A stretch of DNA of 45,484 nucleotides from Deltaproteobacteria bacterium (GCA_021777225.1 JAJYDQ010000032.1:1-45484); one strand, 5' to 3'. Positions 34,257 through 42,875 are shown, counted from the first letter of the stretch. Notes: a model not told the origin generated them from the letters alone. A program made the numbers and translations.

Positions 34257-35003
34257 ATGCTCGAAATTTCCAATCTTATGGTTTTCTATGAAAATGCCGT
34301 CGCGTTGAACGATTTCAGCATGAACGTTCAGTCTGGCGGTATCGTAGCTGTCATTGGCTCCAACAGCGCGGGCAAGACAACACTCATGAACACGTTGTCG
34401 GGTTTGATCATCGATACCAAGATCAAGGAGCAGCGTAAAGGCGGAGAAAGAATCACCATATACGGAAAGATAGTTTTTAATGGCGAAGACATAACAGACC
34501 TCTATCCCAGTGAACGAGTCAAGAGGGGAATGGTCCTCTGCCGAGAACGTCACCCGATATTTCAGGAATCCGATCTTCTGGAGAATCTCCGGATCGCCGG
34601 TTACTTGCGAAAAAGGGCAGAAGTCAGGAAAACCATAGATTATGTATTTGATCTTTTCCCGACCCTGATTAGGCTCAAGAATCGTAAAGCTGGTTTTTTG
34701 AGTGGTGGTGAACAGCAGATGCTCACAATAGGTATGGCGCTGGTTGTCAAACCTAGTTTGTTGCTTCTTGATGAGCCATTACTTGGCTTGAGTCCTATGA
34801 TGCAAACGACCCTGGTTGACGCGATCAAGAAGATCAGCGTTGAAACCGGCCTTACGATCATAATATCCGAGCAATTCGCGAGACCCATTCTACCCATGAT
34901 AGATCATGGATACATTATCGAGAATGGTATGTTGACACTTGATGGGTCAGGTCTCGAACTTATGGAAAATCCAGAAGTCAAGGGGGCCTATTTTGGTGTC
35001 TGA
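34257..35003 (+). CDS. Branched-chain-type ABC transporter ATPase (LivF-like)
   Basis: The 248-residue protein has Walker A GSNSAGKTT, signature LSGGEQQML, Walker B LLLLDEPLLGLSP and the LivF-type ending. Its ATG directly follows the LivG-like stop codon. The signature is intact here but altered in the LivG-like partner, so one of the two ATP sites of the heterodimer may be weakened (inference). It has a roughly ten-residue insertion, IDTKIKEQRKGGERITIYG, after the Walker A helix. Confidence 0.93.
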   Translation: MLEISNLMVFYENAVALNDFSMNVQSGGIVAVIGSNSAGKTTLMNTLSGLIIDTKIKEQRKGGERITIYGKIVFNGEDITDLYPSERVKRGMVLCRERHPIFQESDLLENLRIAGYLRKRAEVRKTIDYVFDLFPTLIRLKNRKAGFLSGGEQQMLTIGMALVVKPSLLLLDEPLLGLSPMMQTTLVDAIKKISVETGLTIIISEQFARPILPMIDHGYIIENGMLTLDGSGLELMENPEVKGAYFGV

Positions 35004-35021
35004 TGCGCAGTTATTTATGTC

Positions 35022-35037
35022 TGGAAGTGTTTGAAAC
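35022..35037 (+). repeat. 16-bp element TGGAAGTGTTTGAAAC before the acyl-CoA ligase
   Basis: TGGAAGTGTTTGAAAC ends right at the ligase ATG. A copy with one mismatch, TGGAAGCGTTTGAAAC, lies at 37666-37681 upstream of the Tat-exported FAH-family gene. The core GTTTGAAAC is an odd palindrome. Here the GGAAG part also serves as the ribosome site. Shared regulation is possible; chance is not excluded. Confidence 0.3.
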
Positions 35038-36675
35038 ATGTCCGTATTAAAATATCAGACAATATACGGGGCCTTTTCTGCGATGGCCGACAAATATCCG
35101 CAAAAAACAGCGGTATACTTTCTTGGATCCTCTTATTCCTACCAAAAAGTGCTGGATCTGTCGGAAAAATTCGCTGCGGGCTTATATGAAATGGGGATGC
35201 GAAAAGGTGATCGCATCCTGATGTATATCCCCAATTCAATTCAGTTCGTCGTCTGTTGGTTGGGGATTCAACGACTTGGGGCCGTAGCTACTCCAATCAG
35301 CCCGATCTACACCGCTTTTGATTTGAAATACATGGCCAACGACACAGGCGCCAAGGCCGTTATATGTTCTGATCGCAACTATGGGTACGTAAAACAGGCT
35401 ATGCCGGATACTCAACTTGAACAGGTTATATTTACCGGTTTAATTGAGTTACTGCCTTGGTGGAAGAAGGTCTTTGATTTATTTGCGGATAAAGCGCCCA
35501 AAGGCAAAGTGGAAGAAAGCTCCCAAGTGTGTTCCATGAGCGACGTGATCAAACGAGGGATCAGGCCGGCTCCCAAGCCCGATTCATCTGATCGCGATAT
35601 AGCCCAGATTATGTATACCGGTGGCACTACGAAGCATCCCAAGGGCGTTCCGATGAGCCATGGTCTGTTTCTGGTTTCTTCGGAAGAACAGCTTGATGTT
35701 CGAAATCCCCTTTTCCCAAAGCATGAGGACGTGATTCTTGCAGGTTCCCCGTTGTTCCACATAGCGGGGCAGACATGTTCGTTAGCCACTATAATTGTTG
35801 GCGGCGGGACGATGATTGTGTTCCCCAAGGTAAATCTGGACGCTTTTTTTGACGCAATTGAGAAATTAAAGGCAAAGAGCCTTGTCGGGGTTCCGGCTTT
35901 TTATCGTATGATCCTGGAACACGATCGTGTTGATCAATATGACCTTTCATCCTTGAGTTATTGTTTTTCCGCCGCAGATGTCTTACCTCAGGATGTTGCA
36001 AGACGATGGACGGACAAATTCCACATGCCGGTTTATCAGGGCTACGGAGCTACGGAAACGTGCGGTGGAGTCATAATGTGCCCGACGGATCGCGAGAGTC
36101 CTCCGATGGCGATGGGGTTAAGAGTTCCAAGCAAACAAATAAGGATCACCGAGCAGGAGGGACTAGACAAAGTTCCTCTGGGAGACCCGGGTGAATTGCT
36201 GGTACATTCGGAACTAATGGTGTCGGCCTATCTTAACAAACCTGAAGAGACAGAAACTTCCTTTGTAACAATAGATGGAAAGCTCTGGTACCGAACGGGC
36301 GATATAGTCCGGCAGGACGAAAATGGTTTTGTTTACTTTGTGGACCGTACGGTGGACGCCATAAAGCACAAAGGTTACCGTGTGTCCGCTTCCGAAGTTG
36401 AGGCGGTTCTTCAGGAACATCCCGCAGTTATCGAATCATGCGTTGTAGGTATTCCGGATAAAAAAGTGGGCGAACGAATCAAGGCTTTTGTTGTGCTTAA
36501 AAAGGATGTCAAAGGCGTCGCCGGTTATGAGTTGACGAAATTCTGCCGGGACCGACTTCCAGCGTACAAGATTCCTCAATATATAGAATTTCGGGACATG
36601 CTGCCAAAGTCCAAGGTTGGAAAATTACTCCGAAAAGAAATCAGGAGCGAAGAGCGTAAACGTCTCGAAACCTAG
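35038..36675 (+). CDS. AMP-forming acyl-CoA ligase
   Basis: The 545-residue protein has the full set of adenylate-forming enzyme motifs: phosphate loop MYTGGTTKHPKGVPMSHG (near 192), YQGYGATETCG (near 335), WYRTGDIV with the ribose-binding Asp (near 420), the hinge DRTVDAIKHKGYRVSASEVE, and the C-terminal catalytic Lys in SKVGKLLRKE (near 529). It activates a carboxylic acid to its CoA ester via an acyl-AMP. Lying 35 nt after the Liv-type transporter genes, it probably activates what that transporter brings in, such as a fatty, aromatic or branched-chain acid. The exact substrate cannot be read from the sequence. GGAAG lies about 10 nt upstream of the ATG. Confidence 0.93.
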   Translation: MSVLKYQTIYGAFSAMADKYPQKTAVYFLGSSYSYQKVLDLSEKFAAGLYEMGMRKGDRILMYIPNSIQFVVCWLGIQRLGAVATPISPIYTAFDLKYMANDTGAKAVICSDRNYGYVKQAMPDTQLEQVIFTGLIELLPWWKKVFDLFADKAPKGKVEESSQVCSMSDVIKRGIRPAPKPDSSDRDIAQIMYTGGTTKHPKGVPMSHGLFLVSSEEQLDVRNPLFPKHEDVILAGSPLFHIAGQTCSLATIIVGGGTMIVFPKVNLDAFFDAIEKLKAKSLVGVPAFYRMILEHDRVDQYDLSSLSYCFSAADVLPQDVARRWTDKFHMPVYQGYGATETCGGVIMCPTDRESPPMAMGLRVPSKQIRITEQEGLDKVPLGDPGELLVHSELMVSAYLNKPEETETSFVTIDGKLWYRTGDIVRQDENGFVYFVDRTVDAIKHKGYRVSASEVEAVLQEHPAVIESCVVGIPDKKVGERIKAFVVLKKDVKGVAGYELTKFCRDRLPAYKIPQYIEFRDMLPKSKVGKLLRKEIRSEERKRLET

Positions 36676-36799
36676 TCCCAGCAATGTTTGAAAACTTAGC
36701 CACAAATACATTTGTAGAATCAACCATTACTTTCAATCCATGATGATCCTTTTAAAAACTCATAAGAACCTGTAATTTCAGCTCATTGGGAATTAGGTG

Positions 36800-37633
36800 A
36801 TGTCGCAAAAACGAGTGTTAATATTAACGTTGTTTGCCATGATCGCCTTCGCTGGAAATTCTTTACTGTGTCGAGTGGCGCTGAAACTCGACCAGGTTGA
36901 CGCTGCCAGTTTTACTTCAATTCGAATCATTTCAGGTGCCCTTACTCTTTGGATCATTGTGAAGATGCGTGGTAGGTCCCAGGCTACAGCGGGGAATTGG
37001 CCATCAGCCATAGCGCTGTTTTCTTATATGGCAAGTTTTTCGTTCGCCTATATTAGTCTGCCGGTCGCCACGGGAGCGCTACTGCTCTTCGGCGCCGCAC
37101 AGGCTACAATGATAGGCTATGGGCTGTGGACCGGAGAAGGTTTGAGAATGAGGCAGGTAGTAGGTTTAGCAATTGCGTTTGGCGGACTGGTTGGTCTGTT
37201 GTTACCAGGTATTTCGGCGCCGCCGCTATATGGTTCCATATTAATGCTTTGCGCCGGAGCCTCATGGGGTGTCTACTCATTGCTCGGCAAATTCGCAGAT
37301 GATCCTATATTGGTAACGGCCGAAAATTTCCGGCGGGCGGGCTATTTGACATTGGGGCTGAGCGTGCTCATGATACCTTGGATGTCCATTGACAGGGCGG
37401 GTTTTTGGTGCGCTTTGACGTCAGGAGCATTGGCTTCTGGGGTTGGGTATGTAATCTGGTACGCTGCGTTACGCCGACTGAAGGTGACAAGCGCAGCTAC
37501 AGCTCAGCTAAGTGTGCCGGTTATCGCCGCTGTAGGTGGCATAGTCCTGCTCGGTGAACCTGTGAGTTTACGTCTCTTTTTCGCATCTACCGCAACCCTC
37601 GGTGGGATCGCCTGGGTGATTTTCGACATCTAG
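36800..37633 (+). CDS. EamA/DMT-superfamily permease
   Basis: The protein has about 277 residues and ten short membrane helices, with two EamA repeats: FAMIAFAGNSLLCRVALK opens the first, and SILMLCAGASWGVYSLLGKF (about 150-170) opens the second. The end QLSVPVIAAVGGIVLLGEP is the usual DMT signature of the last helices. These are metabolite exporters or importers of amino acids, sugars or nucleotides; the substrate is unknown. The frame permits a GTG one codon earlier (36797); the ATG at 36800 is chosen. It stands alone between the ligase and the FAH-family gene, 124 nt after the ligase. Confidence 0.88.
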   Translation: MSQKRVLILTLFAMIAFAGNSLLCRVALKLDQVDAASFTSIRIISGALTLWIIVKMRGRSQATAGNWPSAIALFSYMASFSFAYISLPVATGALLLFGAAQATMIGYGLWTGEGLRMRQVVGLAIAFGGLVGLLLPGISAPPLYGSILMLCAGASWGVYSLLGKFADDPILVTAENFRRAGYLTLGLSVLMIPWMSIDRAGFWCALTSGALASGVGYVIWYAALRRLKVTSAATAQLSVPVIAAVGGIVLLGEPVSLRLFFASTATLGGIAWVIFDI

Positions 37634-37736
37634 ACTCATCCCGTGATTGAATTAGGGTTCACAATTGGAAGCGTTTGAAACCTTATTTTGATATAGAATT
37701 TAATGGAGTCGAACGGCGCCTATTATTTTACAACCC

Positions 37737-37759
37737 GATGTCTAACAGTTTGAGACATC
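37737..37759. promoter_or_regulatory. Inverted repeat before the FAH-family gene
   Basis: GATGTCT (37737-37743) and AGACATC (37753-37759) form a perfect 7-bp inverted repeat with a 9-nt spacer, ending about 8 nt before the AAGGAGAG ribosome site of the gene at 37779. Its place in the leader fits an operator or a hairpin that could mask the ribosome site. Confidence 0.4.
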
Positions 37760-37778
37760 CAGGATCAAGGAGAGACAC

Positions 37779-38798
37779 ATGAATCAGAATCGCAGAGATT
37801 TTCTGAAGGGAGCGGGAATTGCCGCCGCCATAGCGGCGACTAGCGGACTAACGGTAGGACAGGTCGAGGCCCAGCCCGTCAAGACGAATGAGCGTGGAAT
37901 GGCTCACGGGTTGACCTTGTTAACCATTCGTCGCAATGGCGAATATCTGCTCGGGGTCAAAACCGACCAAGGCATTCTGGATGTGCCGCAGGCCGCGAAA
38001 CTGCTCAACATGCATGCCCCGGCTACCATGGATGACCTGCTTCAAAAAGAGGAGGGCCCCAGTCTCAATGCGCTGGTGGACGCTGCGTTTAAATCCAGTG
38101 CCGCGAGCACGACTTTTGCGAAAGAAAGTACAATAGAATATGGACCGGCTGTGACCCGACCGGAAAAGATCATCTGTGTAGGCCTGAATTACCGAAGACA
38201 CGCCAAGGAAGTTGGCATGGAGTTCCCCAGTCAACCGGTGCTTTTCAACAAGTACAACAATGCGCTTAATTATCACAACGGGGCCATCAAACTGCCGGTA
38301 GATGTAGCCAAGAAGTTCGATTATGAAGTCGAACTCGTAATGGTCATGGGCAAGGAAGCGAAAAACGTTTCGGAGACCGATGCCCTTTCCTATGTCGCAG
38401 GCTATTGCACCGGCAATGACTTCACGGCAAGAGACCTGCAGCTAGAGACCCCCAGCAAGCAATGGATGATCGGCAAGACACCTGACCAGTTTGCGCCAAT
38501 AGGTCCTTATTTGGTCACCGCTGACCAGATCAATCCCGACAACCTGAAGATCGAATGTCGGGTCAACGGTGAGACACGGCAATCCTCGAATACAAATGAT
38601 TTCATCTTTAACTCCAGGCAGATGATTAGTTTTATCTCCCGCCATATGACACTCAAACCCGGTGACATTATTTTTACAGGCACTCCTGAAGGAGTTATAC
38701 TAGGTTATCCCAAGGAAAAGCAGGTTTGGCTCAAACCTGGTGATAAGCTTGCCTGCAGTCTGGAAAAGCTGGGTGAGCTGAAATTTGAACTGGTTTAA
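37779..38798 (+). CDS. Fumarylacetoacetate hydrolase-family protein with a twin-arginine signal
   Basis: The 339-residue protein begins MNQNRRDFLKGAGIAAAIAA, a textbook Tat signal peptide (RRDFLKG, then a hydrophobic stretch ending near VEAQP). The rest is an FAH-family domain (from about 125: KIICVGLNYRRHAKEVG, metal ligands in DYEVELVMVMG, GNDFTARD, MIGKTPDQFAPIGPY, IFTGTPEGV). Family enzymes hydrolyse or decarboxylate acyl-pyruvates and 2-hydroxydienoates at a Mg2+/Mn2+ centre, normally in the cytosol, so export is unusual. AAGGAGAG lies before the ATG. The TatA gene at 7514 shows that the route exists. Substrate unknown. Confidence 0.92.
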   Translation: MNQNRRDFLKGAGIAAAIAATSGLTVGQVEAQPVKTNERGMAHGLTLLTIRRNGEYLLGVKTDQGILDVPQAAKLLNMHAPATMDDLLQKEEGPSLNALVDAAFKSSAASTTFAKESTIEYGPAVTRPEKIICVGLNYRRHAKEVGMEFPSQPVLFNKYNNALNYHNGAIKLPVDVAKKFDYEVELVMVMGKEAKNVSETDALSYVAGYCTGNDFTARDLQLETPSKQWMIGKTPDQFAPIGPYLVTADQINPDNLKIECRVNGETRQSSNTNDFIFNSRQMISFISRHMTLKPGDIIFTGTPEGVILGYPKEKQVWLKPGDKLACSLEKLGELKFELV

Positions 38799-38894
38799 CG
38801 CTCGGTTTCGGCGGCTACCTGTAACGTTCCGCTATGCCGAAGTGGTTCAAACCAGGTTATTTGTTAACCGCAGAGTATCTAGGCGAGGACAAAG

Positions 38895-39239
38895 ATGAAA
38901 AAACGGCTCCGGAAGAAAGCTCATCGCGGTGAATTCACCGAATGGGGAAGACAACTTCTTATTATACGAAATCGGAAAGACGGATTCGATGAATTTGTTG
39001 ACACCTTCATTGACGAAGCCATTGTAGCTAACGGATGCTGCTGTGGTGGAGGCGGGGAGGAAGACAAGCTTAATGTAATAGTTGAGCTTGGCTGTCGCTC
39101 TAACAATCCTGATGCTCGAGCAAAGGCGATCACGGCTTGGCTCGATGCTCAACCGGACGTTCAGAGTTGGAAGATAGGTGAGGAGTTTGACATCTGGTAC
39201 GGGGATTTCGAGGATGTCAATGATGATATCCGCCGATAA
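38895..39239 (+). CDS. YggL-like (DUF469) small protein
   Basis: The 114-residue protein starts MKKRLRKKAHRGEFTEWG and carries FDEFVDTFIDEAIVANG, a Cys/Gly-rich turn GCCCGGGG, then ARAKAITAWLDAQPDVQSW and the end EEFDIWYGDFEDVNDD. This is the layout of E. coli YggL (basic start, FINEVIEPN, RKWLEERKLDEVRTSELFD), a ribosome-associated protein. The CCC run is a feature to note; it could bind metal or be a plain variant of the family's Gly-rich loop. GCGAGGAC precedes the ATG. It stands alone; a longer minus-strand frame over it is a shadow. Confidence 0.75.
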   Translation: MKKRLRKKAHRGEFTEWGRQLLIIRNRKDGFDEFVDTFIDEAIVANGCCCGGGGEEDKLNVIVELGCRSNNPDARAKAITAWLDAQPDVQSWKIGEEFDIWYGDFEDVNDDIRR

Positions 39240-39429
39240 GCTCATAACTGATCTGGATTCACTATAAAGCAAGCAGCAGGTAACCAAATGCCAAAAACCT
39301 AAGAGCGAATCAGTTAGTTCGACTAGCTCAAGTATAATTAAAATATTAAGCACTTCCACTTTTCGAACTTCTGTTTAATGTTCCAACTGGAATAAAGTTT
39401 GTGAATCACTCGAATTCAAGGAGGCGATC

Positions 39430-40221
39430 ATGAGAACAGCTCTAGTTTTACTTGGAACAATCCTGTGGCCTGTTATGGCATGCGCTCAACTGCAGACGAG
39501 TGCCGTGGAATATACAGACAAAGGGACAGCGCTAGAAGGCTATATGGCGGAGAAAACGGACCTACATGGAAAACGGCCGGGAGTCCTGGTAGTTCCTGAT
39601 TGGATGGGAGTGAGCGATTCCTACAAAAGAATCGCCGACAAACTCGCAAACATGGGTTACGTTTCTCTTGTTGCGGATATTTACGGAAAGGGGGTTCGGC
39701 CTGCTAATAATCAGGAGGCCGCGGCGGAGGCGACGAAATATAAGGCAGACAGGAAATTGTTACGGGAAAGAGTCCTTGCTGCGCTCTCAGAACTTGAGAA
39801 AAATCCCGATGTGGACCCGAATCGCATTGCAGCCATTGGCTATTGTTTCGGTGGCACTACAGTTTTAGAGCTTGCCCGAAGTGGAGCCCCTGTCCTGGGC
39901 GTGGTCAGCTTTCATGGGGGGCTGGATAGTCCCTCTCCAGAAGACGGCAAAAAGATACGAGCCAAAGTACTTGTATTGCATGGAGCAGATGATCCGGTTT
40001 CTAAACCCAAGGACATCGCAGAATTCCAAGAAGAGTTAAGGAAAGGCGGCGTGGACTGGCAAATGATATACTACGGTGACGCCGTTCACTCATTCACACA
40101 ACAGAAGGCGGGAACCAACAAATCTACAGGAAACGCATATAATGAAAAGGCTGACAGGCGCTCATGGGAAGCCATGAAACAATTCTTCAGAGAGATTTTT
40201 GGTGAAAAAGCGCCAAAATGA
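39430..40221 (+). CDS. Exported dienelactone hydrolase-family protein
   Basis: The 263-residue protein has a Sec signal peptide (about 1-20, MRTALVLLGTILWPVMACAQ) and a dienelactone-hydrolase fold with the nucleophile Cys139 in GYCFGG, Asp187 in HGADDPV, and His220 in DAVHSFT, the Cys-Asp-His triad of the family. It should hydrolyse a lactone or ester in the periplasm. AAGGAGGCG lies 7 nt before the ATG. The next gene is also an exported hydrolase 37 nt downstream, so the two may be co-transcribed. Its natural substrate is unknown. Confidence 0.92.
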   Translation: MRTALVLLGTILWPVMACAQLQTSAVEYTDKGTALEGYMAEKTDLHGKRPGVLVVPDWMGVSDSYKRIADKLANMGYVSLVADIYGKGVRPANNQEAAAEATKYKADRKLLRERVLAALSELEKNPDVDPNRIAAIGYCFGGTTVLELARSGAPVLGVVSFHGGLDSPSPEDGKKIRAKVLVLHGADDPVSKPKDIAEFQEELRKGGVDWQMIYYGDAVHSFTQQKAGTNKSTGNAYNEKADRRSWEAMKQFFREIFGEKAPK

Positions 40222-40258
40222 TCATGATCAATCTTTGTAGTAGAGGCTGTTTTCCGAG

Positions 40259-41341
40259 ATGAAAAGAAACATAAGCATCATAGCCCTTGCTTTAGTCATG
40301 GCCATGACATCAATTCTAATCGGGCAGGGCCAACAGGAAGCTGCAGTTCAGCCTGGAGGCAAGAATAATTCCCGCCATGTTCCCGCTCGGACAATTCCTG
40401 CGCCGACCACGGTCAGCCCCGAATTGAAGAAAGTGATCACTCTTCCCTTGCGTTCCACAATGAATCTTGTACCCAAAACCTCCGAAGAATGGCGTAGTCT
40501 TGTAGCCAGCGAAGCACAACGCCACAAACCTGTTCTGGCACAGTTGCGTAGCCTGTTTCCTGTCGGCATTCAAAGCGAACTCAAAGCTGGAGTCAGAACA
40601 TATACTGTTACTCCAGAAACCATTGCAGAGGAGAATGCTAACCGGATTCTAGTCCACCTTCACGGTGGAGGTTACGTATTCAATAGCGGGGAAGCTGGTT
40701 TGGGCGAAGCAATTCTCATGGCTTACTACGGAAAGATCAAAGTGGTTTCAGTGGACTATCGGATGCCGCCGGATTTTCCTTTCCCGGCGGCTCTAAATGA
40801 CGCTGTGGTGGTATATAATGAAATCATCAAAACTTACAAACCGTCCAATACCGGAATTTTTGGCACATCGGCCGGAGGAGGTTTGACAGCCGCTACTGTT
40901 CTCAAACTTCTGGAATTGAATATCGCTCTACCTGGAGCGGTAGGACTGGGCACACCGTGGGCAGATTTGACTAGAACTGGAGACACGCTGTTCACGAATG
41001 AATATATTGACGACGTCCTGATTACATACGAAGGTTTTCTGGATGCGTGCGCTAAATTGTACACAGGGTCTCACAACATGAAAAACCCACTGATATCTCC
41101 GGTCTACGGGGATTTTACAAAAGGTTTTCCTGCGACAATACTAACTTCTGGAACTCGTGACATGCTACTCAGCGACACAGTCCGGATGCATCGTAAGCTC
41201 CGGCAAGCCGGGGTAGAAGCCGATCTTCAGGTATTCGAAGGCATGTCGCACGCTCAATATATTTTGGTATTCACTTCTCCTGAATCTAGAGAAGCTTTTC
41301 AGGGGATAGCTCGCTTTTTCGGAAATCATCTTGGAAAGTAG
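40259..41341 (+). CDS. Exported alpha/beta hydrolase, hormone-sensitive-lipase type
   Basis: The 360-residue protein has a signal peptide (about 1-22, hydrophobic IIALALVMAMTSILIG), the oxyanion motif HGGGY (135-139), the nucleophile Ser204 in GTSAGGG, an Asp in SGTRDMLLSD and the catalytic His in GMSHAQY. This is the family IV (HSL) carboxylesterase pattern, acting on short or medium acyl esters. It follows the exported dienelactone hydrolase by 37 nt without a strong ribosome site. No gene follows on this strand; the facing gene is the small peptide at 41583. Confidence 0.92.
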   Translation: MKRNISIIALALVMAMTSILIGQGQQEAAVQPGGKNNSRHVPARTIPAPTTVSPELKKVITLPLRSTMNLVPKTSEEWRSLVASEAQRHKPVLAQLRSLFPVGIQSELKAGVRTYTVTPETIAEENANRILVHLHGGGYVFNSGEAGLGEAILMAYYGKIKVVSVDYRMPPDFPFPAALNDAVVVYNEIIKTYKPSNTGIFGTSAGGGLTAATVLKLLELNIALPGAVGLGTPWADLTRTGDTLFTNEYIDDVLITYEGFLDACAKLYTGSHNMKNPLISPVYGDFTKGFPATILTSGTRDMLLSDTVRMHRKLRQAGVEADLQVFEGMSHAQYILVFTSPESREAFQGIARFFGNHLGK

Positions 41342-41741
41342 ATATGGCCCATTCGACCCCGCAATATCGACGAAAACGATACAGTCTTAAATCAAGTTTA
41401 CTCCGGCGATCGAAGTCCAAAATGACGGTCGTTGCGAGAGCGTATCCTCTCCGGTGTCCAGTGGTAAATAGTACGCATCTTGAGACGAGAGCGCCGGTAA
41501 TTTGCGCAACACCTGTTCGTGAACAAACGGGGTCGTTATTCACCAACTTGGTAAAAATATCAAGAAACACATCATGCGCAAATTATTCGGCAGTTTCCGC
41601 CGTGGCTTGATAGACAAATGGATACACTACTGAAAATAGAATCAAAAGCCCGACGGCAAGCAATTTGGTGTTGACGTTCATTCCTATTTCTCCCTTTTTG
41701 TTCACAAATACATTTTCCCAATCTCTGTAGCGAGAGGGTTC
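41342..41741. other. 400-nt convergent intergenic region
   Basis: Between the esterase and the oxalate decarboxylase only one small frame with a good ribosome site was found (41583-41681, minus strand). Two longer frames, plus 41344-41610 and minus 41286-41570, have basic, unpatterned products and no ribosome site and are not called. No clear terminator hairpin with a T-run was seen for either facing gene. Confidence 0.45.
41583..41681 (-). CDS. Possible 32-residue secreted or membrane peptide
   Basis: An ATG at 41679-41681 with AAAGGGAG about 9 nt upstream opens a 33-codon frame ending at TAA (41583-41585). The product starts MNVNTKLLAVGLLILFSVVY and ends YQATAETAE: Lys, a hydrophobic helix of about 18 residues, then a polar end with A-x-A-like sites. 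It could be a small membrane protein, or the signal-peptide remnant of a lost secreted protein. It lies downstream of the oxalate decarboxylase gene in the same direction. No family recognised. Confidence 0.4.
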   Translation of the reverse strand: MNVNTKLLAVGLLILFSVVYPFVYQATAETAE

Positions 41742-42875
41742 TCACTTTCGGCCACCATGAGCCGCAGCGATAAATTCCTGTCTCTTGGGCAGTTTTTCAA
41801 TGACCGGTTCCGACAAATACAGATTGGTCTTCAACAAGTATGTTGGTTGAGTCGCCAAAACGGTGCTGATGCTAATTTCCTGGTACTCTCCGCTGTTGAA
41901 AACCAGGAGAAGTTCAGCCGGGCCATCACCGATATTTTCGAGAGCGTGTCCGTAGCCCATGGGGGCGAAACCGATGTCACCAGGTTCAAGTTCCACGGCG
42001 GTCGCGAGGCCATGCGACGCGAATACCGTTAGTCTGATCTTGCCCGAAAGGATGTATTGCCATTCATCGGCATTTGGATGCCAATGTAGTTCGCGCAATC
42101 CTCCACGGTGAAGACTCATCAGTGCGCCGGTCATGGTAGTAGAAATAGGAAATTCGCCTGCAGAAGCGAGACGAACCTCTCCGTGAGCGGATTTTACAAA
42201 AGGCTTTTGCGAACGAAGCTGATACTTGTGTGTCAACGGTGGGGCAAGAACCGTTCCTAAACCGGAGAGAGAAGCGACCGGAAGGATCGGTGGCGTGGGG
42301 CCCTGCGCTATGTAAACTTCTTCTGTAGGCAGTTCCGAGAGTTCTTCAGGGGATAGGTTGAGATTTTTTGCCACAATTCCCTTCGGCGTCTGTGCAAGCC
42401 AGTCAGATACACTGAATGTAGCAAACTCGGAGAAATATCCATTGTCAAAAACGAGAAGGAACTTGGCCACGGTTGATCCCGGCCCAAGGCCCTGAATCGA
42501 GTGGACGTGGCCTCGAGGGAAGTACCATATATCTCCTCGCCCGAAGTCTGCTATTTCAAGTCGCCCTTGAGTGTCAACGATGGTCACCCGGACATTGCCT
42601 TCGATTACATACGCCCACTCGGCGGCGTTAGCATGCCAGTGAAGCTCACGAAGGCCTCCTGGCTTTAATGTCATGAGGACTGCGGCAATATTTTGGGATA
42701 CTGGAAATTCCCTTGCGGTCACTTCTCTTGCAGTTCCACCCGGCAATTCACGCAAAGGTTGCTTTCCCATTGAAAACCGGAAATCCGGCAACTGGGTCGC
42801 TCCAGGATCTACCGATTTGGAAGTCTGGCCAGACTTGTCCTCTCCTTCGATTTCTTTATTTATATATTTATTCAT
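41742..42875 (-). CDS. Bicupin oxalate decarboxylase
   Basis: The 377-residue protein has two cupin domains, each with the Mn2+ site: HWHANAAEW with a later HVH in the first (His79, His81, Glu86, His125) and HWHPNADEW with GYGH in the second. The lid after the first barrel reads FSEFATF (Glu150); in Bacillus OxdC the lid SENST carries the catalytic Glu162 that favours decarboxylation over oxidation, so the Glu here supports decarboxylase activity. The reaction turns oxalate into formate and CO2. No signal peptide is seen, so it acts in the cytosol. AAAGGG lies 8 nt before the ATG. In an anaerobe formate would feed formate dehydrogenase or syntrophic partners (inference). Confidence 0.9.
   Translation of the reverse strand: MNKYINKEIEGEDKSGQTSKSVDPGATQLPDFRFSMGKQPLRELPGGTAREVTAREFPVSQNIAAVLMTLKPGGLRELHWHANAAEWAYVIEGNVRVTIVDTQGRLEIADFGRGDIWYFPRGHVHSIQGLGPGSTVAKFLLVFDNGYFSEFATFSVSDWLAQTPKGIVAKNLNLSPEELSELPTEEVYIAQGPTPPILPVASLSGLGTVLAPPLTHKYQLRSQKPFVKSAHGEVRLASAGEFPISTTMTGALMSLHRGGLRELHWHPNADEWQYILSGKIRLTVFASHGLATAVELEPGDIGFAPMGYGHALENIGDGPAELLLVFNSGEYQEISISTVLATQPTYLLKTNLYLSEPVIEKLPKRQEFIAAAHGGRK

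Noticed and set aside
38847-39359. 170-codon minus-strand frame
   Set aside because: It is antisense to the YggL-like gene, which has a ribosome site and a family match; the minus product shows no domain pattern.
39388-39405. Possible -24/-12 promoter TGGAAT-N5-TTGTG before the dienelactone hydrolase gene
   Set aside because: The essential GC at -12 is GT here; the match is too weak.
41286-41610. Two overlapping frames on opposite strands after the esterase
   Set aside because: Products have no hydrophobic or domain pattern and no ribosome sites; treated as non-coding.
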